From Austropuccinia psidii (Eukaryota; Basidiomycota; Pucciniomycetes; Pucciniales; Sphaerophragmiaceae), in contig JALGQZ010000012.1 of NCBI GenBank assembly GCA_023105745.1, forward strand, positions 46,087,035-46,151,034: a DNA stretch of 64,000 bases, in the 5' to 3' direction. Both the position numbers and the translations under genes were made by a program. The notes under the pieces were generated by a model that was not told where the DNA came from, did no database searches, and saw only the letters and a program-made list of their open reading frames with translations. Positions 46,561-57,342 of the stretch are shown here, piece after piece. Positions within the stretch are counted from its first letter, which is position 1. Every line of letters starts with the position of its first letter.

Positions 46561-49500
46561 AAAAGTTTATACAGCTGGTAACTCCTGTATAACAGAAGTG
46601 GTAATTGACAACAAGCCCACAAAACATTTGCTTGACCCAGGAGCCTTCTGCTCTTGTGTTGGAAAATCTTTTCTTAAGACTAGTGTACCAAATTTTGAAG
46701 ACCAATTGTTACCAATTGATGGTATAAAATTCAACAGTGCAAGTAATCCAATGAAATCATTAGGAATCTTTGAGACCAATTTCATATTCCCACACATAAA
46801 TGGGAATTTAAGAATCACAGTTGAATTTGTTGTTATGGAAAATTGCTCTAGTACCCATTTTATATTGGGAAATGACTATTTAATCATGTATGGGATAGAT
46901 TTTCATAATAACAAAGACAGATACTTTACTATTGGAGACAATAAGCACCAAGATTTGCCTTTTTACCATTTAAAAGACAAATTACAGTAAACAAAGTATC
47001 ACCAGTCAACTTAGAGTTAGACAAATTCGAGTCTGAACAGTTAAATGAGGCTGAAATAAGCCTTCATCTGACTGATAAACAAGGAAATGAACTTTCTTCC
47101 CTTTTGTATGACCACAGAGGAGCATTTGCTACCAACAAAGAACCTCTAGGAGAAATTATTGGTCATGAAGTTGACATCATTCTTAACATTGAAAGACCTT
47201 ATCCACCACTCTTGAGAAGACCTGCTTATCCAGCAAGTCCAAAATCAAGAGAAGCTCTAGAAATTCATATCAAAGAACTTCTGGACCTTGGTGTAATAAG
47301 AAAAGTAGGCCACAATGAAGAAGTAGAAATAACTACACCAGTCATAGTGGCATGGCATAATGGAAAATCCAGAATGGTTGGGGACTTTAGAGCTCTGAAC
47401 ACTTACACTGTTCCAGACAGATACCCAATACCAAAAATCCAAATTGCCCTTACTCAAATATCTCAAGCAGTGTATATAACCACTATGGATGCCCTTAAAA
47501 AATTCCATGAAAATGTGGTGACACCAAGAGCAAGAAAATAATTGAGAATTATAGTTCATTGTGGAGTGTATGAATACTTGAGGATGCCCTTTGGTATTAA
47601 AAATGCACCTTCACACTTCCAAAGAATGATGAATGAAATTTTCCCTGAAGAACTCTCAGAGGGATGGTTAATCATTTACATTGATGACATTATTGTCTGT
47701 TCCAAGACTTGGGAAGAGCACATGTACAGATTGTCTAGAGTTTTGACAAAAAATTCAATCAGTCAACCTGAAAATCTCCTTGAAGAAATGCCATTTTGGA
47801 TTTAAAGAACTTAAAGCACTAGGACATGTTGTATCTGGTTTGTCCCTTGGAATTGACAAAAACAAAGTTGCAGCAGTATTTCTAAAACCCATGCCTCAGA
47901 AAAAAAAGGAAATTCAGTCATTCTTACGTTTTTCAGGATATTACAGGCAACATATTAAAGATTTTGCATCTATAGCAAGACCACTTTATAAATTGTGTGA
48001 CAAAGACACAGTATTTGAAATGACTGTTGACAGAGTCAAAGCTTTTGAGTCTCTAAGAGAAGCATTGACCACTGCTCCACTCTTACTAATGCCGACTTTA
48101 AATTGCCTTTCAAACTGTATATTGATGCATCAGGGATGGACTAGGTGCTGCACTTCACCAAGTTCAGATAATACATGATAAACCTGTAGAAGGACCCATA
48201 TGTTTCATATCCAGGCAGATCAAACCAACTGAAGCCAGATATGGAGCAAGTCAGATGGAATGTCTATGCCTTGTCTGGGCCTTGGAGAAATTGAACTACT
48301 TCTTGTAGGGATGTGTTTTTGAGGTGATAACAGATTGTACAGCTGTCAAATCACTTTTGAACATCAAAAACACCCAACAGACATATGCTCAGATGGCAAA
48401 TAGCCATACAAGAATACAGAGGCAATATGACTATTGTTCATAAGGATGGGAATATTCATAAGAATGCAGATGGACTGAGCAGATGGCCATTACCAAATAA
48501 TATTGATAATCCTGCTTATGTGGCAGAAGAAGCTTCACCACAAATTCCAATAGAAGTAATAAGTGTTACAGACTTGAACACCACCTTCTTTGAAGAAGTC
48601 AGAGGTAATTACACTCAAGATAAGAATTGTAGCATCTTATGCCAATTACTTAACAAAGACTGTAAAGACAACTCTCTAATACATGCCTTGAATGAAGTAT
48701 GGAGAAAGTCTTATGATGAAGGAATATTTCACCTACTGGATGGTATAATTTACCACAGAACCAAGCACACATGTGTCATGACAGTTGTAGACAGGTCATT
48801 AATCAATCTTGTACTGAAAGAATGCCATGATAGTCCCTTTTCAGGATATATTTCTGAAGACAGAACAAGAGAAAAAGTAAAGACCTGCATATGGTGGCCA
48901 ATGTGGCAGAAAGATGTTGCAGAGTATTGCAAAACCTGTGACAGATGCCAAAAGGCAAATAAATCCACTGGCAAGAGACTTGGAAATATGATAAAAATCC
49001 AAGAACCAAACAGACCTTGTGAAATTGTCCATATGGATTGGGGAACTGGCCTACCACCAGGAGGTGATAGAAGCTATAATGCTTGCCTAATAATTGTGGA
49101 CAGATTCAGTAAAACTCCAATCTTTTTACCATGTCACAAGGATGATACAGCCATGGATACAGCTCTTCTGATATGGAATAGAGTAGTATCATGGACTGGG
49201 ATATTTACAAATATCATCAGTGATAGAGATCCCAAATTCACTTCAGCACTATGGACAAATCTTCACCAATTATTTGGCACAAAACTGTCTGTCTCTACAG
49301 CCTACCACCCACAAACTGATGGCCTGGCTGAAAGGATGATCCAAACCTTAGAGGACATGGTGAGAAGATTTTGTGCATATGGCCTTGAATTCAAAGATTG
49401 TGGTGGATTTACCCATGATTGGTGTACTCTTTTGCCAGGACTAGAATTAGCATATAAAACATCAATCCATGCCAGTACCAATCAGACTCCTGCTATTCTA

Positions 49501-50136
49501 GAAAAAGGATGGAACCCCAAGTTACCCCAAGATTCCTTGAGGAAAGACTTAATTGAAATACATCCCACAGCCCCTAGCTTCAAAGGAATGTTAGACAAAG
49601 CTAGAAAGCATGCAGTAAGGTGCATGGAGGACTCTTTCGCATATGCTAAAGACAAATGGGATAAATCACATGCAACTCCAGATTTCAAAGTGGGGGACCT
49701 AGTTCTTGTATCCACCACTAACTTCAATAACATCAAATGATGGAAAAAGCTGAAAGACTCCTTTGCAGGACCTTTTGTGATTAAGGCCCTCCATGGAGAA
49801 AATGCTGTTGAAGTAGAGTTATCTGAAGAACTTAGCAATAAGCATCCTACATTTACAGTGAGCTTGATAAAGCCATATAAATCTAGTGATGCTGAGAAAT
49901 TTCCCTTGAGGAATAAGATTCCCCAAGTTATACCTCCTATTGAGACATCTGGTACTAAGAAAATTACCAAAGTTCTTAAAGAAAGGAAATTAAGAACCAA
50001 AAAGGTAAGGGAATACCTTGTTAGGTACAGTGACCCAACTTGTGAAGATGAATGTTTAGAAGAAAAAGATATACCAGAATCTACCAAACTCCTCAGGAGA
50101 TTCAGACACACTAGAAACACCAATATTACAAAGTAA
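46561..50136 (+). pseudogene. pol of element B, broken
   Basis: Protease (46570-46990) reads LLDPGAFCSC, Pro replacing the Thr/Ser of the active D-T/S-G. A one-base loss near 46955 shifts the frame. RT follows in 47104-47805 ([18 protein letters not shown]), with TAA at 47539 and an extra A near 47750. 47780-48178 finishes RT; RNase H is damaged by losses near 48095-48140, a TAG near 48307 and a shift near 48370. 48385-49740 is open for 451 codons: the integrase finger (CKTCDRC, but GY where the second His is expected), [14 protein letters not shown] and LAERM. After TGA at 49738, 49777-50136 ends with REYLVRYSDPTCEDE. Confidence 0.92.
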
Positions 50137-50147
50137 TATTCTTTTTT

Positions 50148-50159
50148 AGGGGGAGGGAA
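50148..50159 (+). other. Polypurine tract, element B
   Basis: AGGGGGAGGGAA directly before the 3' LTR. Confidence 0.85.
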
Positions 50160-51986
50160 TGTGAGCCTTAGAGGTAATTTCATATACCCAAAAGACCACA
50201 AATACAAAAATAACATATTAATATAAATGAAATAAATTTATTTATATTATTAAAATAAAAATATAAATATAAATATAAAATTATATTAAAAATAAAAAAT
50301 CAATTACAATTTAAAAATAAAAATACATTAAATTTTGTAAGTATAAAATTACATTTATACTTGAAAAAAATTAAGTAAAAATGAAATTTTAACAAAATTG
50401 TGAAAAAATAAATGAATTTGGAAAAAAGTTAAATAAAAATTATTATAGCTTTTTATCCAATAAATAAACATATAAAAATTATTTCACCATTGGATTCCTC
50501 ATAAAAAATCAGATGGGGTCACCTCTGAGTGAAATTCTTGTAACTCAACTCTAAATAAGCTTAAATTAGGTTTTTAGTATTTTCAATACAAAAGTTGAAA
50601 ATCCTCAAAACTTTAATTTAATTTACACCACATGGGGTGTTAACCATCAATTTTTGTGTTAAAATTGAGGTTTTGGGTTTAGTTTAGAAGTTATGAGGAA
50701 TTGAAGTATTTTCAATTGAATTCAATTGAAATGTCAAAATGTGCGCGTGTATTACATAAGTGAACTTTGATTTACATATGAGGTGTCAATTACTACTGTA
50801 TTGTACTGTACAATTCAATTGAATTACATATGTAAATTATAAGTATAATACATGATGAGGAATGAAAGGAAAAATAAATTGGAAAGATTAAATTTGGGGG
50901 GGAAAAGGAACTTCAGCTCTAAGGGGGAGCTAGACCCCCAAACTCCTTGCTGACAGGCGTGGGATGTCAAAATTCACGCAAAAGTTCATCACTTTTGGCC
51001 TGGAATTGAGTTACAGGGTCTGTGGACTCAATTGATGATGAGGTTTTGATACCAACTGGGGTAGTTTTAGCTGTTGCCAAGAGGGTAAAACTACCCTTAA
51101 GATAAAACAATAATAGTAAAAACAGTTTTAACTGGTTTTTACGCCTCTGACACACATTCTGACGTGTTTTGAAGGCTCTAGGCCTGCTATTGCTATAGTA
51201 ATGGCTGATTTAAGGGTCTAAAATGGCTAAAAATGGCTTAAACCAGCCCTTTTTGGTCTAAACCAGGGTTCAATGATGCCATAATTGGCTTTTCTGTTGT
51301 CAGACTGTTTTTCACGACTGACAAGAGTAAAATTTACTTTTGGAGTAAGAGAATTGATGGCTATAGAAGAATTTCTTCTTTGCCCCACTTTTCTCTTCAT
51401 GTTAGAATCTTTTCCTTTTATAATTAGTTTAAACATTGTTAAACCAATCAATAAAAGATTCCAACCACCTTTTTTAAAATATTTTAAGCCTTTTAACCAC
51501 GTGAAAAAATCATTATAATCATTGTTTGTAACTCTTATAATCATTTTTACCCCTGAACCACCCCAAAAGTGAATTAAAGCATCTTTCATCACTGTAAACT
51601 TTGTCACTTTGTTTCCAAATTCACTCTGGTCACTTTTGAGCATGTTTTCTCTTTAATATTCTTTTTAAAGACTTTGTTCTTTAATTAATTTCTTGCAGTT
51701 CTTTGCTCAATTAATTCCAATTGAAATTTCTCTTGAAGAAATTTCTTTTGTAGCCTTAAAATATCTCTTGTAGAGTATTTTTTGGATAAATTTTTATTGT
51801 TGGTAAAACAATAAATCTTTATAATATTATTGTTTTATACTAATAAAGTTATAAACAATGAAATTGGCGTGTTTTCTCTTAAAAATAATATTACTTACTA
51901 TTTTTAATTGATTTTTACCTTATACAAATTTTGAGGACAGGAAAAGTACTTGATTTTTAATCAAAGTTTCATATCCACACCTTACA
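50160..51986 (+). repeat. 3' LTR of element B
   Basis: 1827 bp, matching 41948-43759 closely. The palindrome has decayed by one base here (CACATGGGGTGT near 50630). Followed by GGTAT, the target duplication. Confidence 0.95.
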
Positions 51987-53554
51987 GGTATGCTGTGTCC
52001 ACCTTGAGGTCCAATATGACCCACAACCAAATTGAAATATGTTGTGACAGGTCTGGCACCCCAAATCCCAACAAAAGCCCCTCCAAAACAGTCACCTCAA
52101 GACAGCTTGACTGTCCTTTTAGACTTTATGCCAGGAAATATGCCAAGAGTACCACTTGGACTCTTAAAGTCAAAAATCCTGAACATAGCCATGATGCCAC
52201 TGAAAATATCATGGCACATCCTGCTTTCAGGAAATTCAATGAGCAAGAAACATCCCAAATTGCTCAAATGTCTGAATAACTGCTCATTCCAAGGCAAATT
52301 CAGGCCCAATTATGCAGCCAGAGGGAGTCTGACAGGCCTGTAATCCTTCAAGACCTTTATAACCAAGTCAAGAAAATCAAGAAAGACAAACTGCAAGGCA
52401 GAAGGCCCATTGATGCTCTTTTTGACACTCTCAAAGAAGAAAATTTTGTTTGGTCCTCTGCAAGGGATTCTGAGGGACACATTACCTCCTTGTTTTTTCC
52501 TCACCCCCTGGCCATAAAACTTCTTCATGGCTTTCCTCATGTCATTCTTATGGATTGTACTTATAAAACCAATAAGTACAAAATGCCCCTTTTTTCATAT
52601 TGTTGGATTCAGCTCAACAAATAAGACCTTTTCTGGGGCTTTTTGTTTGATGAAGAATGAAAATGAAACTTCATATACTTGGGCATTAAATCAATACATT
52701 GAAAAGGTCCTCAACAACACCAATCTTGTTCCCCCTCCAGTTATTGTTATTCACAGGGATCTGGCCTTGAAAAACTCTATTAAGAAGATCTTCCCAGACT
52801 CCAAAGTCATGCTATGCATTTGGCATATCAAAAAGGATGTATCTGCCATTGCATGAAGAAAATTGCCCATGGAACTGATTTTGAAAATTTTATGGGCCTT
52901 TGGAATCAAGTAATATACTTCTTCACTTTATTTCATTTTATTTCACTTTTCTTCTTATTATTGTCTTTATTAATGACTTTGGGATTCTTTTCTCAGCTTA
53001 TGTATTCACCCACTGAAAAGTCTTTCAAAGACAACTGGAAGAAGCTTAAAAAGAAAGTTAAAAATGCTGAGGTCTTGCAGTATTTGGAAAATACCTGGCT
53101 TCCTCTAAAGGAGTATTATGTGCCAGCCTGGACCAACCACCATTGCTACCTGGGTGTGGGCTCCACCTCCAGAGTTGAAGGTGCCCATGCCATGGTTAAA
53201 ATTTGGCTCCAAACGTCCACTGGTACTCTCCTGGAGGTAGTCAGGGCACTCCACATGGCATTCAGAAAACAATTTCTTGAAATTATCAACAGAATCTCCA
53301 AAGAAATGATTGTCCATGTCAAGAATTTTCCTCCACACATCTGTGCCCTCAATCGCAAGGTGTCTCATTATGCTCTTCAGATTGCCTTTGAAAATTTCAA
53401 AACAAAATTTCCTCCAAATGAAAAATGCACCAACAAATACAACAATTATAAAGGCATTCCTTGCAAGCATAAGACCCAAAAGGCATTCGCCAAGCGCCAA
53501 AGGCTTTAATTATCAGACTTCCATCCCCAATGGCATTTAAATTTTCCTGCGAGG
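51987..53554 (+). pseudogene. MULE transposase, FAR1-like and catalytic domains
   Basis: Continues from 41947. The FAR1-like finger (CCDRSG, RQLDCPFRLYARKY, TWTLKVKNPEHSHD) spans 52010-52190. The catalytic core has LMDCTYKTNKY (first Asp), VIVIHRDLALKNSI (second Asp), CIWH (the CxxH typical of MULEs) and SRVEGAHAMVK (Glu). An 87-nt intron (52910-52996, GTAATA...TTCTCAG) lies between GLWNQ and LMYSPTEKS, phase 0. A degenerate SWIM-like finger follows (KCTNKYNNYKGIPCKH), then DFHPQWHLNFPAR ending at a donor at 53555. Lesions are TAA at 52277, an extra T near 52590, a shift near 52845 and TAA at 53507. The enzyme would cut and paste the element in the nucleus. Confidence 0.88.
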
Positions 53555-53619
53555 GTTTTTGAATTTCTTCTTATTATTTTTTTCTTATTAACTGATTTTA
53601 TTTGTCATATTCTTCTCAG

Positions 53620-54972
53620 ACTGGTTTTCAAGGTGATGATCAAAGTGTTGAAAAAGAAAGAAAGAATGAAGCCAAGAAAATATCTGAAGACATTGGGGAA
53701 GACCTGTTTCAAAGACCAATGGCAGAAATCACTCCAATACTCCAGCATTTTCAAGATGGTTTGACTAGAAAAGTCCCATTTGATCAAATTCCCAAGAGTC
53801 AAGAGGATGATCAATATTATGAAGACCCTCTAGAATGCAAGAATATCCGTGGAAGACCCCAAGGAGCCAAGAATAAAAACAAAAGAGAACCTTCAAGATT
53901 TGAAATTATTGAAAGTCAATCCAAGAGAAGAGGAAGACCCCCATCAAAAGTGACCAGCACAACAACTTCAAGATCCCAGTCAAATGTACCCTCTCCAATT
54001 ATGGAAGTGGACTCATCTGAAGATTCTGAAGATTCTGAGGACTCATTATCTAAATCCATCAGTTCATCAGATTCACTACCCTCAGCAACTGAATTAGATA
54101 AATCAGAAGTAACCCTTAGAAGGTCCAGAAGATTGGCAATTGGAAGCAAAACATCACAAAGAAAATCACACAAGCCTGCCACCAGTTTAAATATCTATGA
54201 TGCGATTGACTTGACCTGTGAGAATTATCAAAGCAATTATCACACAAGTGATGAATGCTCCAAGCTGTTTGTGAGTTTCTGATTCTTTTTAATGTAATTT
54301 TATGTTGTTTATTTTGATATTTATTCATTTTTTGAACTTATTTTATCAGATAACTGGCTCAGAAGACTTGCCCAAGTTTCTATTGAAATACACCTTCAAG
54401 GCCATCAATGTCCAGGGTGATGGAAACTGTGGCTACAGAACAGTATCCCACTTCATTTACAAGACTCAAGATCAATGGGCTGATGTAAGAGGTGACTTGG
54501 CTGAAGAAATTCAACAAAATCAAGACCTTCATGAAGCCATGAACACCTTAATTCCCTCAGTATCCTCTTATTTGGAAAGAATTGAATGGTATGAAGATGT
54601 TGGCCAGGCTCCAAAAAGCAAGTGGATGTCCATGCCTGATCGGGGGGATCCAATTGCAAATAAGTATAAAAGACCAGTTTTCTTTTATTCCACAGCCCAA
54701 TCTTTTTCTTTTTTCCCTTATTTCTGTCCTCCAAATGATAATCCCCCATTTTCATCTGCTTCTTGAATAGTTGTGCTCATTTTGTTCCTTTGGACATCAT
54801 CATTTCTAAAGTTTATCCAGTCCCCCCCATTACTGTGAACTGGGAGATTCATGCCCAAAAACAAGCCCTGGGGTGGGCTGATAAATTTAAGAAACATAGA
54901 ATGTTGTATTTGTCCAATCTTCCTCCCCCCTCTCAGAAAAAACCCACTATTTTGGAGGTTGATTCTGATTGA
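53620..54972 (+). pseudogene. MULE gene, AT-hook and OTU cysteine-protease part
   Basis: Exon 53620-54270 (after intron 53555-53619) is an acidic, Ser-rich linker with two AT-hook-like motifs, IRGRPQGAKNKNKR and KRRGRPPSK, which bind AT-rich DNA in the minor groove. A 79-nt intron (54271-54349, GTGAGT...TTATCAG) joins in phase 0 to the OTU domain: INVQGDGNCGYRTV carries the catalytic Asp and Cys, and CAHFVPLDII carries the catalytic His. Between them lies KSKWMSMPDRGDPIA. A frame change near 54765, just before the His block, breaks this copy. OTU enzymes remove ubiquitin. All three introns keep phase 0 with the transposase, so this was one fused gene, though a separate gene read from the same element cannot be excluded. 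Confidence 0.8.
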
Positions 54973-55625
54973 ATGATTTTTGTCTATACAATTTATGCCA
55001 ATTATCCCCCTCCTCAGTCATATTTATTGCTTAAATCCCACCTCAGTCTCATTTTTTATCAAACATGTGGAACTTTTGTACTTGAAAATAGTCATATTAC
55101 ACACAAGAGAAAAAACAGTTAAAAAAACACTCATTGAGCCTTCACTTGTTGTCCCACCCAAAAGATTTTCCCAATTCATGAGCTTCTGGTTCTTTATTGT
55201 CCATATTGAACCCTTTCATTTAAAAAAATGAAGGAAATTCATAAGTGGGAAGTTATTAAATTCACTTTTTAAAAATAGGCATATTACAATGACGGGAAAA
55301 AACATTTGAAAAAAAAACCCTTTTTGCACCTTCACTTGTCCCACCCAAAATAAATTCCCAAAATTATGGTATTCTGGTGCTTTATTCTTCACATTGAACC
55401 CTTCATTTTAAAAAAAAATTAAGGAAATTCATAAGTGGGAAGATTTTAAATGAATTTTTGAAAAAAATATGCCATTTTGGCATATTGGCCAAATTGGTGA
55501 AATTTGGCAAAAAAAAATTTGAAAAAATTTGTGCTTATTGACATGCCAAGTTGGGAAAAATATGGCAAAAAAAATTAAAAAAATCCTCAAAACTGAGCCT
55601 GAGAAATTTTTTTTAAAAATTAAGG
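54973..55625 (+). other. MULE 3' non-coding region
   Basis: Non-coding sequence after the OTU frame, pyrimidine-rich at first. It contains the two-copy tandem repeat listed separately, then a run of A-rich text with a GCCATTTTGGCATATTGGCC stretch near 55471. Confidence 0.5.
55062..55442. repeat. Two tandem copies of a unit of about 190 bp
   Basis: CATATTAC at 55093 and 55280, CACTTGT...CCCACCCAAAA, CTTTATT...CACATTGAACCC, and AAGGAAATTCATAAGTGGGA ending each copy (55250 and 55440). The spacing is 187-190 bp. Lies within the MULE, downstream of its gene. Confidence 0.75.
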
Positions 55626-55713
55626 TCACTTACATGTTTTTACCAGAAACTGATGTGTTTTTACCATAAATTGGTAAAAACATGTAAGGGCTTACGCGTG
55701 TTTACCAACACCC
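55626..55713 (+). repeat. MULE 3' terminal and subterminal repeats
   Basis: Inverted relative to the 5' end: it ends ACCAACACCC at 55713, with a CTTACGCGTGTTTACC block before it. The subterminal copies read ACATGTAAG rather than ACACGTAAG, so the CG of the motif has mostly become TG on this side. Confidence 0.8.
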
Positions 55714-57342
55714 TATAAATACTATTTATATTATTAAGAGATTTATTAAAAGTAATAATAAAGAGAAATTATCATAAAAGAGAAAATAACCTACTTTAGA
55801 GACTTAATACAATAATTTTGAAACATTTTGCGCCCAAAAATTCAAATTAAAATTATTTAAATTGTATTTACAAAATAAAATAAAAGAAATCACAAATATT
55901 CCAAATCTTATGTGGAAAATAGGATTTATAGAGAAATATAGCAAAAAAATTAAACAAATATAGTAATCACATCAAGATTGATGATTATAATAAATATTAC
56001 CTTTGGTCTTTGATAATATAAATGATCTATATATAAAGAATAAAGATTTTACCTTTTTATTTTGTGTTTTATTGTTTTTGATGAATCTGAGGGGAAAATA
56101 GAGTAAAAAGGGATCTATTTATGGTAAATTCCTCCCTTCTAGAGTCCAGAAGGCTTCTAGTAGACTTTCACTAATTGTATCCACTGGCATTGATCAGTAT
56201 TTTAAGGTTTGGTGATGATCACATGATAATCAAACCATCCTATCTCATTATTATGCCATTATTTGGAGTTATCACTATAGCTCTAGGTTTTATGACATCA
56301 TAGGCTTGGAAGAAGCCTGAGCTTTGTGTATCTCATTAGTATGAATCATAATCTAATAGTATTCACCAGCTTTATTAATTACATAAAATAAGATTACAGT
56401 GAGTGATCATAAATGATCAATTTTAAGCTTAAGCTTTGATTATTAAGACATCTTAAGTTATACCTAATAAAGCCATTCAAAGAGTGAATTCTGATAGCAT
56501 TTAATGTTCTTATTAAGCTTCCAAGAGCATTTTATTACATCATCAAAACTCTATTTTTGATGATTTTTCTTGTATCTCATCTTTTCTGCTGAAATTCAAT
56601 ATTTTAAACTTCAAACCATGATTTCAGGGGGTTGTACCTTGAATATTATGACAAAAATGAATCATTATTCACATATTAGCTAGTAGAATCTTAATATCTA
56701 CTTTATTTCAAGTTTGGACCACTTTCACAACAAAGTGGTCAACAGCTCTAGCAATATTGTTCAATAAACCCTTACAAGCTATAAGCTTGCTTATTACTTG
56801 TTGAATAAAGCTCATATATTTGTTCTTACATTAATTAAGTGTTGACTTTATCTATTTTTTAGCTCTCTATCATGTATATTTAAGCAGATATTAGCTAAAA
56901 ACATGCATGTATGCACTGACCAAAAAAGTGCATATATTCAGCTTAATTCCTTAAGTATGAACTTCAGAGAATGACGTAAAAAAATTTTATGTGTAGTTTT
57001 GCATTCCAAATCAAATTTTGAAATTTATTTCAAATGTTGTTTCATTTGTTTCTGAGATAAATAAGTATTTATGTCTTTTTATGTCATTTTTAGCTTATTA
57101 CTCATTAGTTATTGACTTTACAGATATGCCATGAAAATGATATATGTGTGTTTTATAATGGGAAATATAACTTTGTAATTCATTTCACATATTAGCTCAT
57201 CATATTCTAAGTTAATTCATCATTTATGCTTTTTTATGGTATTTTTACTTATTTTAAGATAATTATTTGGAGGAATAATCATTGCAAAGTTTTTCTTGTG
57301 ACCTTTTAGATATGTGGTCATATATCAAACGCTCAAAGAGAA

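Larger units (their letters stand above)
41948..51986 (+). mobile_element. Ty3/Gypsy LTR retrotransposon B (family I)
   Basis: 10.04 kb, with LTRs 41948-43759 and 50160-51986 and a perfect 5-bp target duplication GGTAT (41943-41947 and 51987-51991). It is the youngest insertion in the nest, sitting in the MULE transposase gene. It is the same family as element A with the same gene order. Gag is open for 660 codons; pol is broken by stops and single-base indels. It shares with A the unusual DPG/NPG protease motif. Confidence 0.96.
41236..55713 (+). mobile_element. MULE DNA transposon with OTU protease, interrupted by element B
   Basis: Terminal inverted repeats start GGGTGTTGGTA at 41236 and, inverted, end at 55713, flanked by an exact 8-bp duplication TATAAATA (41228-41235 and 55714-55721). 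MULEs normally make 8-10 bp duplications. Without element B it is about 4.43 kb. It carries one multi-exon gene with MULE transposase and OTU domains. It inserted into a family-II solo LTR. The target site TATAAATA resembles, but is not, the LTR TATA block. Confidence 0.92.
40924..57337 (-). repeat. Solo LTR of family II, interrupted by the MULE
   Basis: The two arms, 40924-41235 and 55722-57337, add up to 1928 bp after removing the MULE and one copy of its 8-bp duplication, which is the length of the element C LTR (1932 bp). Reverse-complemented, they match it end to end, including the CCATAAATAGAT promoter block near 56118. The flanks are GATAA (40919-40923) and GAGAA (57338-57342), a probable 5-bp duplication with one change. 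No internal sequence is attached, so this is a recombined solo LTR inside element F. Confidence 0.88.

Noticed and set aside
46561..50136. Idea that element B was broken before it inserted and moved with help from other elements, given near-identical LTRs and a damaged pol
   Set aside because: A few percent LTR divergence is enough to explain the number of stops and indels in about 3.5 kb; no excess can be claimed without counting.
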